Part shown: positions 23,501-34,968 of the stretch, piece after piece | Layout: the number at the start of each line of letters is the position of its first letter | How positions within the stretch are numbered: position 1 is the stretch's first letter | Source: Sarcophilus harrisii | Lineage: Eukaryota; Chordata; Mammalia; Dasyuromorphia; Dasyuridae | Assembly: GCF_902635505.1 (NCBI RefSeq) | Contig: NC_045432.1 | Coordinates: 5,825,275 to 5,889,274 of the forward strand | Length of the DNA stretch: 64,000 bases | Direction of reading: 5' to 3' | The notes under the pieces: model-generated | The model's input: only the letters and a program-made list of their open reading frames with translations | Database searches by the model: none | Told to the model about the DNA's origin: nothing | Made by a program: the position numbers and the translations under genes

Positions 23501-25239
23501 GTGGACCATTTTATATTAAAAACAAAGCTTGTCACGCGAAACTTTGTGCTAGAATAAATATATTGAGGCAGGGGAGATACGAGGGGAATATTGGTTACTT
23601 AGAAATTGTTCCCAGTGTTCTCCTTTTTGATTTTTTTTGTCTCCCTCCTAAGACTTAGCCTGCGATCCACAGTGGCAGAAGTCCCTGGGAAGAATCACGT
23701 ATGAATAAAGAGGGCAATCAGTGTTAGGCAGAGAGCGAGCAAAGTGATGAGGGAAATAATATGAGCAAAATTTCATTCTCTGAATTTCTACAGCTTGAAG
23801 CACCCTCCAACACAAAGACCAACTCGGCATAAAAGGAACCTCTGCTTTCCGAGGCAGCTTTTGATGCTGAAACAATTTGCTGTTTACGGAAAGATGCTGA
23901 CGCTAGGTTGCTAAAGCAGCAGATGTGCTCCCACTTCTACGAAGACACAGGTCGCTTGGTGCCTGCCCATATAAAGGTTAACTTGTCAAGTCCCAGAGCA
24001 AAGAGACATTCACAAGTAAAACTCTGCATTGCCTGCTGGGCTGCTTATAATGCCTTGGACCAGAAAAAAAAAGAGCTTTTTAGTTGAGAGAGGATTAACT
24101 GCTACTGGTTCTTTACAGGCAATAGTTCCAAGGGCCACTTCCTACCTGCATAAACTCCGTGTCAGTTCTGATGTGCCCCGGGCAGCAATTTTTTTTTTTT
24201 TACAAAAGCCACTGGGCAGTAACCACTGGTGCCAGAGCCCGTGTTGCAAGGGAACTCTCCCTCAACCCTATTCCACCAACCCCCAAGCCAGGCTGAGCTC
24301 GACAACTATCATCCTCTGAGGGACTAATGGGCAGAACAGTCCTTCTGGGGTCAGCTTCTGGTCCAGGAGCATGACCCATCCTAGCCCACACTCTCTTCCT
24401 CAAACCATCCTCTGACTTGAAGTTCTCCCAGTGACCCACCTGTCCTCCACTTTCACACCGACAGAGGCCAGAGACGGACCGGAACAAGAAGAGCGCTACG
24501 CCTTCCCATGTGCCAAGTTGACAATTTTGGCTTTATTTGGAAGAGATGAAGTTTGGGGGAAAGGGGATGGCGGTGACTTCAGGGACCTTGATTCTGATGG
24601 GTGATTAAATCCATCTCAAGTGGAGTGAGGGAGTACATGGAGAAGGCACAGAGCAGTCCCCAGAGGATGGGCTCCTATTCTAATAATGATCATTTGTTTG
24701 TTAGAGATGATTAAAATGAAGGCTGCTCCCCCTTCCACCCCTCCCCCAAACTTGGAGTACGTCTGCAGGTTGTTCTAAGGGTGAAACTCTTGGAGAAAGT
24801 TCCTGTTGCAGTAAGTAAACCTGTTAGCGGAGCCCAGGGGATCAGCCGTTCTGCTCCTGAATGTTTTAATGAGCAAATGAGTATGTGAGTACGTTGCTAC
24901 TTTTCTGAGAGTTCCTCCTTTAATGACCTCCAAAAGTGAGGAAAGATGCCAAGTCTCTCTTACGAGGGAGTTTTGTTCCCCCATGATTGGGCTGTGGACT
25001 TGGCCCCTGTCCAACATGCTTTCTGTTAGCTTGACGCTGACACTTCAGAGCCATCTGCTGGCTGACCATAGGGTTTATGGGCCACGTGGGACCAGCCACA
25101 GGCGACATGGCCTGAAAATGGAGGAGCTATCATTTGGAAAAAAAAAATTGGGGGGTTCAAATTTAAAAAAAAAGAAGAGAGGAAAGACCTCTCCCTTCTC
25201 TTGTATTATATTCTTTCTATTGGTTTTAGGGAGCGCTTC
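23501..25239. other. Unassigned stretch
   Basis: About 1.7 kb without a repeat I can name or a convincing exon. A TATAAAGG motif (about 23971) followed by GGTTAAC is noted but has no transcript support. Confidence 0.4.
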
Positions 25240-25400
25240 CTAAGGCTTAATTCTGGTAGTGAGTCTCGCTTCTCTTTTCCCAAATCTTTGGTGATTCCCC
25301 ATTGCCTGTATGGAGAAGTTCCAAGTCCTAACCTTGGCACTGGGGCCCTTTGTGAACTCCACCAAAGTCACCTCCTCAGCCTTCTCTCAGGTCAGGGTAA
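25240..25400 (+). mobile_element. L2 LINE fragment
   Basis: 'ggtgattccccattgcctgt', 'ggagaagttccaagtcctaa' and 'gggccctttgtgaactcc' follow the L2 3' ORF end in order, strongly diverged. Confidence 0.45.
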
Positions 25401-25574
25401 GGGACTAGCAGGGATCCTTGGACGCCAGAGGAGTTGTTCACTTCGCCCCTGTTTCCTTAGCAAAATTGTTGAAGTGAATTGAATTTGGCCCAGTTGGACG
25501 GCTCGTAGTGCTTTCCCCAAACAATTTCCGCCAGCACTCCTCTGCCTCTGGATCTTACACCTGCTCCGCTCCTG

Positions 25575-26040
25575 GAGAATCACAGAACTTCAGAACTGAG
25601 AGAGATCTCAATGATGCATGAGTAATATAATGCAACCCTTCAGTGACACAGCACCCTCCCTACACGCTTCTGCCCCTGTTGGAAGCCCTTCAGGGAGAGG
25701 GCCTATAAGAATCAGCCCATTCCACCTCTGGACAGCTAGAACTGAAAGAAGTTCTCCTACCAGCAAGTCTACATATATCCAACTCTGCAACTTCCAGCCA
25801 ACCATCAACCCAAATGAACTTAGCGGCCCAGGACTTCTCTCTCTTACGTTAAACAGAACAAAACTCAGCTCTTCATACTGAAACGCAACTATCCGTGCCC
25901 CCTACGTCTTCTTTTTTCAAGTCTATGCGTCCTTAGTTCCTTCAACAGATCATCTGATGGTTGCCAAGCTTCCCTCATCCAGGCTGCCCTTCCATGAGTG
26001 TGCTTTACTAAACTGTGGTCCCCACGGTCAAACACACCAT
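25575..26040 (-). mobile_element. CR1/L3-type LINE fragment
   Basis: Starts 'gagaatcacagaacttcaga', then 'cccattccacctctggacag', 'gttccttcaacagatcatct' and 'aaactgtggtccccacggtc', the expected order of an antisense CR1/L3 3' part. Confidence 0.65.
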
Positions 26041-26044
26041 CTGA

Positions 26045-26400
26045 CTAGAGCAATGACAGCTCTGGACCTGGACTCAGGAAGGATCATCTGAGTTCAAATC
26101 TGGCTTCAGATAATTACTAGCTGTGTGACTCTGGACAAGTCACATAACCTCTCTCAGCTTCAGTTTCCTCGGCTGTAAAACGGGAATAATAATAGCACCA
26201 AGGTCCCAGGGTTGATGAGAGGATCAAATGAGATCAGATTTGTAAAAGTGTTTGCACAGTTCCTGGCACCTTGGTAAGCCCTATACAAATGGCTTGCTTC
26301 TTTCCTTCCTTTCTCCTTGTGAGGATAAAATGAGATCTTATTTGTAAAACACTTTGCACACCTTAAAGTGCCGTAGAAATGTTAATTGCATACTACTTTT
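26045..26400 (+). mobile_element. MIR/THER1-type SINE, tail duplicated
   Basis: Sense MIR head and core ('tagctgtgtgactctggaca', 'cagtttcctcggctgtaaaa') then 'gatcaaatgagatcagattt'. A second tail-like segment 'gataaaatgagatcttattt' begins about 100 bp later, so the 3' part is present twice. Confidence 0.8.
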
Positions 26401-26593
26401 AAAAATGAACAAGGCCGAGCACGATAGAACTAACTCCAACTCGCAGAATTTGTGAAGGACTTCACAAGGCAATTGTCCACTGTCTAGGAGTAGAGATTCA
26501 GCCTCTTGGGAGGGGATCTATCACTGCCTAGAGAAACTCTTATCACTTTGGAATAGCTGGGATTGATAGCAAGGTTTTTCTTTCTAACTGAAA

Positions 26594-26755
26594 ATGGCAT
26601 TTATCAAACTTGTCATCACACCCATGATCATCCTCTCTTCACATAACAGGAACACGAGGCACGGCACTATCCTCTTTTGGATTTGCTCTAGTTGTCCAGC
26701 TGGGGTCTGTCTAGTGCCGAGTGCGGTGAACTTTTATCTCTTTATCCTGAACTCT
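26594..26755 (-). mobile_element. CR1/L3-type LINE fragment
   Basis: 'cccatgatcatcctctcttc', 'ggatttgctctagttgtcca' and 'gtctgtctagtgccgagtgc' resemble the next upstream part of the CR1/L3 pattern seen at 25575. Probably the same ancient element, split by the MIR-like copy. Confidence 0.5.
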
Positions 26756-26756
26756 T

Positions 26757-26998
26757 TGTCGGTGTACAACCATTTTTCAGTCGTTTCTGACTCTTTGTGA
26801 CCCCTTTTGGAGTTTTCTTGGCTAAGAAAACTCCAGCCATTTTCTGCTCCAGCTCATTTTACACATTTAGGAAACTGAGGCAAATAGGGTTAAGTGATTT
26901 GCCCAGGATCACACAACTAGTAAGTGTCTGAGGCCACATTTGAACTCAGGTCCTCTTGACTCTAGCTCCAGTGCTCTATATCCCTGCCATCTAATTCC
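26757..26998 (-). mobile_element. Mar-1 type CORE-SINE with RTE/BovB tail
   Basis: Antisense: 'cagtcgtttctgactctttg', 'tggagttttcttggctaaga', 'gatttgcccaggatcacaca', then the tRNA-like end near 26995. Confidence 0.9.
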
Positions 26999-27029
26999 CA
27001 CAACAAACTCTTTTAAAATACATTTTCAT

Positions 27030-27799
27030 GGGGAGGACTGTGAGAAGATGGCAGAGTAGGTCAGAAAATCTCAAGTGCTCCAGATTTCCCCCACAAACGA
27101 AACAAAATTGTGCCTCAGGGAAAAAAAGGAGATGCCCAAGATTTGGGGCAGGACCCAGGTATCATCCCAGAAAATGAACACAGGACTGAGTTTTAACCGG
27201 TGTGAATTGTACACACACACACCTCCAGATTAGCTGCACAGAAACGGCTCTGAGGCTAGCTGGGTTCTGAAGGAGTCTTAGTCCCAACCACATGAATTTT
27301 CACCTCCGGAATGGTGCAGTAAGTTGGGGGGTCTGAATCCAGGAAGATTGAGGGAACCTCTGCTGATTAGGAATGCCAGGCCCAGCTGTGCTGCTGAAAG
27401 AGGCCCTGGGCCAGAAGGAACCAGCAGAAGCAGTGGGGCAGGGATGTTGCTGGCTGTGAGCATTTGCAGGAGGGTGGAGCGCTTGGTTTGGGGCTCCTGG
27501 TCAGGCAGGAAGAACTGAAGGAAAACCTGAAGCCAGAGGCACTATCTTCCACACCTCAGACTAGAGGTGATTACACTATTAAGTCCTTATTTTTAAAAAA
27601 AGAGAAAGAGAGTAGGCAAAGGAGCAAGAACCCAATCATAGAAAATTACTATGGGAAGAGGGAGAATTGGGATTTTCCTCAGAAAAGGATATTGAAGTAA
27701 AAAACAAAGTATCCCCTAGCCCAAAGAATAATGTTAAATGACTACCTGTCCCAAAAGAATTTAAAGTACTCAAAAAAGACTTTAAAAATCAAACGAGAG
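27030..27799 (+). mobile_element. L1 LINE, 5' UTR and start of ORF1
   Basis: Begins 'ggggaggactgtgagaagat' then GGC, the YY1-like start of full-length L1. A GC-richer 5' UTR leads to about 27590, followed by Lys-rich coding sequence that resembles the ORF1 coiled-coil start. It is interrupted at 27800 by a younger L1 and resumes at 28667. Confidence 0.7.
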
Positions 27800-28666
27800 G
27801 GAAAACTGGGACATTGTTGGTGGAACTGTGAATACATCCAGCCATTCTGGAGAGCGATTTGGAACTATACTCAAAAAGTTATCAAACTGTGCATACCCTT
27901 TGACCCTGCAGCGTTACTACTGGGCTTGTATCCCAAAGAGATCTTAAAGAAGGGAAAGGGACCTGTATGCGCACGAATGTTTGTGGCAGCCCTCTTTGTA
28001 GTGGCCAGAAACTGGAAACTGAGTGGATGCCCATCAGTTGGAGAATGGCTGAATAAACTGTGGTATATGAATATTATGGAATATTATTGTTCTGTAAGAA
28101 ATGACCAACAGGACGATTTCAGAAAGGCCTGGAGAGACTTACACGAACTGATGCTGAGGGAAATGAGCAGGACCAGGAGATCACTATATATTTCAACAAC
28201 AATACTATATACTGACCAATTCTGATGGACCTGGCCATCCTCAGCAATGAGATGAACCAAATCAGTTCCAATGGAGCAGGAATGAACTGAACCAGCTACG
28301 CCCAGCGAAAGAATTCTGGGAGGTGACTATGAACCACAACATAGAATTCCCAATCCCTCTATTTTTGTCCGCCTACATTTTTGATTTCCTTCACAGTTAA
28401 TTGTACACTACTTCAAAGTCCGATTCTTCTTGTGCAGCAAAATAACTGCATGGATATGTATACAGATATTGTATTTAACATATACATTAACATTTTAAAC
28501 ATGTATTGGTCAACCTGCTATCTGGGGGAAAGGGTCGGGGGAAGGGGGGGAAAAATTGGAACTAAAGGTTTTGCAATTGTCAATGCTGAAAAATTATCCA
28601 TGCATATAACATGTAAATAAAAAGATATAATAAAAAATAAAATAAAATAACTGTCAATTGGATAAA
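27800..28666 (+). mobile_element. Younger L1 insertion nested in L1 ORF1
   Basis: A 5'-truncated L1: ORF2 C-terminus ('CWWNCEYIQPFWRAIWNYTQ', 'SRTRRSLYISTTILY') then the full 3' UTR and an A-rich tail ending near 28650. The sequence CTGTCAATTGGAT and a second A-run follow before the duplicated target. Target-site duplication of 16 bp with one difference: AAAAATCAAACGAGAG (27784-27799) and AAAAATCAAATGAGAG (28667-28682). Confidence 0.85.
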
Positions 28667-29480
28667 AAAAATCAAATGAGAGAAATTGAAGGAAAACAAA
28701 AAACAAAAAACAAAATTCAAGAAAAACAAGCCTATGAAAACAAAGTCAACCAACTACCAACTGGAAAAGAAGTTCCAGAGTTGTAAAGAAGAAAATGACT
28801 CTTTGAAAATTAGAATTAGGTAAGAGGAAGCTTAATATAATAAACTTATATATATGAAATTAAGTAAGAGGAAGCTTAATAATAAAACAAAATATAAAGA
28901 ATGAAAAAATAAAAGAAATGTGAAACAAACAAAAACAACAACAATAACAACAGCAACAAAACAACAGATCTGGAGAACAGAACAAGAAAAAACAAAAGAA
29001 TAATTGGATTACCTGAAAGTTATGACTAAAAAAAAAGAACCTTGACACGATAATGCAAGAAATAATTAAAGAAAATTGTCCTGACGTGATAAAACGAGAG
29101 GGGAAAGTAGAAATGAAAAAAACTCAACCAATTGCCACCTCAAAGAGATCCTACAAGGAAAAAACATAGAAATATCATCGCTAAATTTTGAAACCTCCCA
29201 GATCAAAGAAAAAGTTTTATAAGCAACAACAACAAATACTCAATTTACATATACTGGAGCTACAATAAGAATTGAACAGGATTCATCTGTGGCTACAATA
29301 AAAGACCACAGGTTCTGGAACACTATATATCTAAAATCAAAACAACTAGGGTTGTAGCTGGAAGTAATATGTCAAGAAAAATTAAGTATAATATTGAATA
29401 AAAAAGGATATTTAATGAGCTGTCAGATTTTCAGAATTTTGTCACACACCTAAATTCAATAGAAAATTAAACACGTAAGA
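28667..29480 (+). mobile_element. L1 LINE, rest of ORF1
   Basis: Diverged ORF1: 'RIIGLPES' and 'EIIKENCPDV' of the RRM-like part, then 'FTYTGATIRIEQDSS' and 'LNKKGYL' of the C-terminal domain, in several frames. Continues the element that starts at 27030. Confidence 0.65.
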
Positions 29481-29794
29481 GCCAACATCAATCAAAGACT
29501 AATTTCAAGGGTCTCAATAAGAACAAATTGCTTATGTTTTACACATGGAAATGTAAACCATTCATCTAAGATTGACATTAATAACTGGGTAGTCAAAAGA
29601 AAGATTGTGGTAGAGCTGAGTATGATGTGACTCTAAAAAGAAAAACTATCTAGGAAAAGGTAAAAATAGTAATTATGTTATACAAATGAGGTGCAGTGCA
29701 AGAAGCAACACAGAGGGATTAGGTGGGGGAGGAAGGCTTGTAGTTCTGAAAACTTACTTGCATAGGGAATTGGTTAAAGAAGGCAAAACACACA

Positions 29795-29799
29795 CACAC

Positions 29800-29833
<34 letters not shown>

Positions 29834-29870
29834 AAGGTGGTGTGTGTGTATATATATATACCTAGATAGA
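29795..29870. repeat. (CA)n and (TA)n microsatellites
   Basis: ACACACAC then a TA run, then TGTGTGTG and TATATATA. Confidence 0.9.
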
Positions 29871-29876
29871 TAGATT

Positions 29877-29913
29877 TTTGGAGAGGGTAAATATATTATA
29901 TACCCTCTCCAAA
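29877..29913. repeat. Perfect 13-bp hairpin
   Basis: TTTGGAGAGGGTA pairs exactly with TACCCTCTCCAAA across an 11-nt AT-only loop. Confidence 0.9.
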
Positions 29914-30617
29914 GTCTATAAAGAAATGAGGGGGGAGAGAATAGGATAAGGTGGAGTATAAAAGATTGTTACTGAGCTCTTTCCAAGTAGAGTGTTACGG
30001 TGTCGATTTCAACCAGACCAATGTCTCTTGGATAATTGAAAGAAGCCTCTGTTACCTAAGAATGAGAGGGTACATAAAAGAAGATAGAGGGGGATATGTG
30101 TTGTATCCTAATAATGCCAAGGGCTACAATGAAGAAGAGAGACTACAGGAGAATGGGAGAGAAGGAAAGAGAAGGAAATGCAAAGGATTGAAAAAAGCAG
30201 GAAGAACAGAAAAAAACTTTGTTTCACTAGTGGGAGGGGACATCATAATGAATACTCTTATAGAGGAAGAGAGTTATTCTGTAAAAGCATATGGGGACCT
30301 CTTAGCAAGGATTTGGTGCTTAGAGAGACTAGTCTTCCTGCTTTAGGAGAAGAGGAATCAGAAATCCTGAAGGAAATGGACACCTTAAAGAGTGAGAGAG
30401 CATGGATTCAGGGAGGAGACTTCAAGAAAAATGGGGAATGGGTGGGAAATGATCAATTAGAAGGCAAAGATCAATAATGAACAGCACAATCAGGGTCATA
30501 GGAAAATTGGTTTTTCTCTTTTAGTTCCCACATCTACACAAAACTCAACAAGAGTTGGGGAAGTATAAATAAATAAATAAAAAGTGCAGTTACTTTTGAG
30601 CCAGGAAGGATTGTAGA

Positions 30618-30770
30618 ATCAGTCAGTGAATAAGGATTAAGTGCCTACTGTGTGTCAGACATTGTCCTAAGCTCTGGGGCTATGATGAAAGATAAAAAAC
30701 ATAGTCCTTATTCTCAAGTGTTTCATAGTTTAATAAGGGAGCTAACAAAGAAATATGTCCAAACTTGATG
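30618..30770 (-). mobile_element. L2 3'-end fragment
   Basis: Antisense terminus: 'aaggattaagtgcctactgt', 'cctaagctctggggctatga' and 'catagtccttattctcaagt'. Confidence 0.65.
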
Positions 30771-30789
30771 AAATTATTAAATTTAACCC

Positions 30790-30990
30790 CTTAGAGTTTG
30801 GAGTCTTGGAGTTTTTTTTCCCTAGAGATGATTTATAAATTCTTTTTGTTATATTTGATTTCTGTGTTCAGAAGTTCTGAGGAGTTTATTTCTGGCACTA
30901 TGATGTTACATTTTTTGACTTCTTTATTCTTTTGGGAATCTTATAATCTTTAAGTTGTCTCTATATGTATCATCTTTGAGATCTTTTGCT
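30790..30990 (-). mobile_element. L1 ORF1-region fragment
   Basis: Weak antisense similarity ('tatatttgatttctgtgttc', 'cttttgggaatcttataatc') to the ORF1 sequence present at 6900-7350. Confidence 0.3.
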
Positions 30991-30999
30991 TGGATAGTG

Positions 31000-31150
31000 T
31001 ATGATCCTGGCAAGATGTTTAATCTCTATTTGCCTCAGTTTCCTCAATTATAAAATGGAAACGATAATAGCATCTACCTACCCAGGGTTATTATGAAGAT
31101 CAAATGAGATAATATTTGTAAAGTGCTTAGAGCCCAGCACATTGTAGATT
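31000..31150 (+). mobile_element. MIR/THER1-type SINE, 3' part
   Basis: 'tgcctcagtttcctcaatta', 'cagggttattatgaagatca', then 'tttgtaaagtgcttagagcc'. Confidence 0.75.
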
Positions 31151-31214
31151 TTATAACTCTGCTTATTCCCTTCTCTCTTTCAGTTCTCTGGCCATGTGGT
31201 ACAGAGTGTTACCA

Positions 31215-32055
31215 TGCTGTTATAACAATATGAGTTTGTTGTTCAGTCATGTCTGACAGTTTGTGACCATGGACCATAGCATGCTAGGTCCTTTTGTCCT
31301 ACACTATTTCTTGAAGTCTGTCCAAGTTAATGTTTGTGTGTTCCATGGCACTATCCATCTTATCCTCTGCCACCTCCTTTTCCTTTTGCCTTCAAGCTTT
31401 CTCAACATTAGGGCCTTTCTAATGAGCCCTGTCTTCCCAGTTATGTAGTCAAAATATTTAAGCTTCACCTTCAGTATTTGACCTTCCAGTGAATAGTCTG
31501 GATTAATTTCTTTAAGGATTAATTGAGTTGACCCCCTTGCTATCCAAAGGAGTCTCAACAGCCTTCTCCAGTCCCATACAATTCAAAAGTGTTCATTTTG
31601 TGGCACTCAACTATTCTCATAATTCATCTCTCACAGTCATACATTGTTACTAGCTCTAACTTTACGGATCTTTTTAGGCAAGGTAATGTCTCTGTTTTTA
31701 GTATGCTATCCAGATTTGCCATATCTTTCCTTCCGAGAAGCAAGCATCTTTTAATTTCATGACTTGCTACCACCATTTGTAGTGATCTCTGAGCACAAGA
31801 ATATAAAATCTGACACTGCTTCCATTTTTTCTCCCTTTATTTTCCAGATTCTTCAGGAGACAAGTAAGATGATTTGGTACTCCCATTTCTGAGGACTTGC
31901 CACATTTTGTAATGTGTAATTTTGTAATTATCCACACAGTCAAAGGTTTTAGTATAGTAGTTAAAGCAGAAGTAGATGTTTTTCTGGAACTCCCTTGCTT
32001 TGTCTATGACCTAGTGAATTTTGGCAATTTTGTTTCTAGTTCTTCTGTCTCTTCG
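31215..32055 (-). mobile_element. RTE/BovB LINE, 3' part
   Basis: Antisense BovB pattern in order: the 3' end 'gttgttcagtcatgtctgac', 'atccatcttatcctctgcca', 'caagctttctcaacattagg', 'gagttgacccccttgctatc', 'ggcaaggtaatgtctctgtt', 'tttaatttcatgacttgcta', then after an internal gap 'agcagaagtagatgtttttc'. It stops where the L1 at 32056 begins. BovB/RTE is known in marsupials, ruminants and squamates with a history of horizontal transfer. Confidence 0.85.
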
Positions 32056-32743
32056 AAAAATTTCATCCAAGAGAATGACAATAATGAGACAACATTCCAA
32101 AACTTATGGGATAGAGCCAAAACAGTTCTTGGGGGAAATTTTGTATCGTTAGGTGCTTTCATGAATAAAATAAAGAGCAGATAAATGAATTGGGCATGCA
32201 ACTGAAAAAAGCTAGAAAAAGAACAAGTAAAACCTTCAATTAAATTCCAAAGTAAAAATTCTGAAAATCAAAGGAGAGATTAATTAACATGAAAGTAAGA
32301 AAAGTATTGAACTAATAAACAAAATAAGAGTTGGATTTATTTTAAAAAGCAACAAAAGAGATGAGCATTTTATTAATTTGGTTAGAAAAAGGAAAAAAGG
32401 AAAATAAATGACCAGTATCAAAAATAAAAAGGATGAACTTTCATCTATAAAGAGAAAATTAAAGCAATAATTAGGAGCTATTTTGTCCAACTGCATGCCA
32501 ATAAACCTGAGAATCTAAGTGAATAGATGAATAATTATAAAAATATAGATTGCCCAGACTAACAGATTAGGAAATAAATTATTTAAATAGTCCCATTTCA
32601 GAAAAAGAAATTGAACAAGCTAATAATGAACTCCCTAAGAGAAAAATCTCCAGGGCCATGTGGATTTACAAGTGAATTCTACCAAACATTTAAAGAACAA
32701 TTAATACCAATATTATATAAACTATTTTTTAAAATAGGGGAAG

Positions 32744-32903
32744 GGGGCAGCTAGATGGCACCGTGGATAGAGTACCAGTGCTGAAGCCAAGAGAACCCAA
32801 GTTCAAATCTGACCTCAGACACTTAACACCTCCTAGCTGTGTGACCCTAGGCAATTCACTTGACCCCAATTGCCTCACCTAAAAAAGAAAAGAAAAGAAA
32901 GGA
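32744..32903 (+). mobile_element. tRNA-derived SINE nested in L1
   Basis: Head 'gggcagctagatggcaccgt', core 'tgtgtgaccctaggcaattc', A/G-rich tail. Perfect 13-bp target-site duplication AAAATAGGGGAAG at 32731-32743 and 32904-32916. Confidence 0.95.
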
Positions 32904-33040
32904 AAAATAGGGGAAGAAAGAGTCCTACCAATTTCCTTTTATGACACAGATATGGTGATGATACCTAAACCAGGAAGGGCCAAAACAGAGAAAGAAAATT
33001 ATAGAGCAATTTCCCTAATGAATATTGATGCAAAAATCTT

Positions 33041-33816
33041 TTTTCCACTGATCAAAAACTATTTTAATATTTCAGTAACATACATTAAATACATAACATT
33101 GATTACAAACAAATGTACAACCTTTTCACTGCAAAACAATTGAAAAGTTTAAGAGGTGGAACAGAGTATGACAAATTTCCAGCAAGTAATTGGTATGGTT
33201 TCTTTTGTCAGATATAAGGAAAAAAAAGTATGACTATTTAAAAATTGCTTTCTTATTTAGAGGTTATAGGGTTAAGAAAGAGTTGAATTCTTTTATAATA
33301 ATAACAAAGTTGCCTAGATATGTATCCCAATTACTAATTTTACTATACAATGCCCACAATTAGTTGATAAATATGTCCTATACAATATTTAAAACCAAAA
33401 ACATTCTCAGACTGCTTTTTAAAAGCTACTTCATAATCCATATTTCATTCAAGTCATTAAAATTTAGTTAGATTGTGATTATGGTATCTTGAAGATTATA
33501 GGATTGTAACTGAAGCCTAACAACTCAACAAAATAGGAGAGTAGTAGACACAAAGATTATACTATCTTAGTTTTTTTAAAAACATAATTAATAAGCTATG
33601 ATTTTTCTCAAAAGGGATGATTGTCTACATGGAAAGCTAATTTTCCCCTAGATCTTAAGTTAAGAAAGACGCAAAATCCTGGATAGGACTTCATAGCAAA
33701 ATCACCTAAGATACTAGATTATCCTTTAAAATATGTCACCTATTGATGCTGGCACTTAGAAAATTGTGCTTATATCTCTGAAACATGCTAATTTGTGCAT
33801 TTTAAAATGCTTATTC
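33041..33816 (-). pseudogene. Retrocopy of an unknown mRNA 3' end
   Basis: A 776-bp non-L1 segment splits the L1 RT coding sequence and is flanked by the perfect 13-bp repeat ATGCAAAAATCTT (33028-33040 and 33817-33829). Read on the minus strand it ends with ATTAAA, about 18 nt of sequence, then a six-A tail joined to the duplicated target. This is the signature of L1-mediated copying of a polyadenylated RNA. It has no long open frame and looks like a 3' UTR. I do not recognise the parent gene. Confidence 0.75.
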
Positions 33817-34687
33817 ATGCAAAAATCTTAAATAAAATATTAGCAAAGAGATTACAGTAACTTATCTCCAGGATCGACACTATGATCAAGTTGGATTTAT
33901 CCCAGGAATGCAGGGCTGGTTCGATATCAGGAAAACTAGCAGCATAATTGACCACGTCAATAACCAAATTAACAAAAACCATACGATCATCTCAATAGAT
34001 GCAGAAAAGCATTTGACAAAATACAACACCCATTCCAATAAAAAAAACCACCAGAGAGCATAGGATAAATGGAGTTTTGCCTAAAATGGTAAGTAGCACC
34101 TATCTAAAACCATCAGCAAGCATTATATGTAATGGGGATAAAGCTAGGAGCCATTCCCAATAAGATTAGGGGTAAAACAAGCTTGCTCACTATCACCACT
34201 ACTATTTCAATATAGTACTAGAAATGTTAGCTTTAGCAATAAGAGAAAAAAAAAGAAGTTGAATTAATTAGAGTAGGTTATGAGAAAACAAAACTATCAC
34301 TCTTTGTAGGTGATATGATGGTATACTTAGAAAAATCCTAGAGAATCAGCTAAAAACTACTAGAAACAATAACTTTAGCAAAGTTGCAGGATATAAAATA
34401 AAACCCACATAAATCATCAGCATTTTTATATGTTACCAACAATGTCAAACAGCAAGAGGTAGAAAGAGAAATCCCATTTAAAATAACTGTAGATAATGCA
34501 AAATGTTTGGGAGTCTACTTGCCAAGAATCTCAAGGGAATTAATGGAAAAAAAAATGCAAATGAAGGTGGCCTAGCTGTACCAGATCTAAAACTATATTA
34601 TAAAGCAGCAGTCAGCAAAACCATTTGGTACTGGCAAGAAAATAGAGCAGTGAAACAGTGGAATAGGTTAAGATCACAAGACAAAAT

Positions 34688-34968
34688 TGTTGGAATACAT
34701 GGGAGCCACCCGACAGTGGCTGCTGGAGATCCAACCCAGACCTGCAGAATGGATCTCCTCTTGTGAGACTGAGAGGCCGTTGCTGTTCTCTGACCTCTCT
34801 GACTGAGAGGCCGTTGAGTTGTCTGACCTCTCTCCTCCTCCCTCTGCCTCCAATTTATCTCATTCCCAGTCAGCAACACCTGTGTCAGCAAAGGCTGCCC
34901 TGCAGCTCCTTCAGCTGCTATGATCCACAGCTGTGGAGGCTCTCGGAGAAATGACCAGCCGCTTAACA
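34688..34968. mobile_element. Solo LTR nested in L1 (small, class II-like)
   Basis: A 281-bp segment interrupts the L1 frame, starting TGTTGG and ending TTAACA, with the 6-bp target duplication CAAAAT at 34682-34687 and 34969-34974. Contains a short internal tandem duplication (GACTGAGAGGCCGTTG twice). TG...CA ends and a 6-bp duplication fit an ERV2/class II-like solo LTR. It is a fossil, younger than the L1. Orientation unknown. Confidence 0.7.

Larger units (their letters stand above)
29481..30530 (+). mobile_element. Probable L1 inter-ORF spacer
   Basis: Purine-rich sequence after ORF1 that resembles, in opposite sense, the pyrimidine-rich spacers at 6240-6740 and 9270-9690. A 131-codon frame at 29951-30346 matches nothing I know and is probably spurious. 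No ORF2 follows. Confidence 0.4.

Noticed and set aside
23960-24010. TATAAAGG followed by GGTTAAC as a promoter
   Set aside because: Single short motifs without a downstream gene; chance occurrence is likely.
27731-28225. 164-codon open frame that could be a new short L1-like protein
   Set aside because: The frame joins ORF1 sequence of an old L1 to the ORF2 end of a younger L1 inserted at 27800; the 16-bp target duplication shows it is a chance fusion across the insertion edge.
29951-30346. 131-codon frame as a possible gene
   Set aside because: Lies in purine-rich L1 spacer-like sequence, has no recognisable domain and no supporting context.
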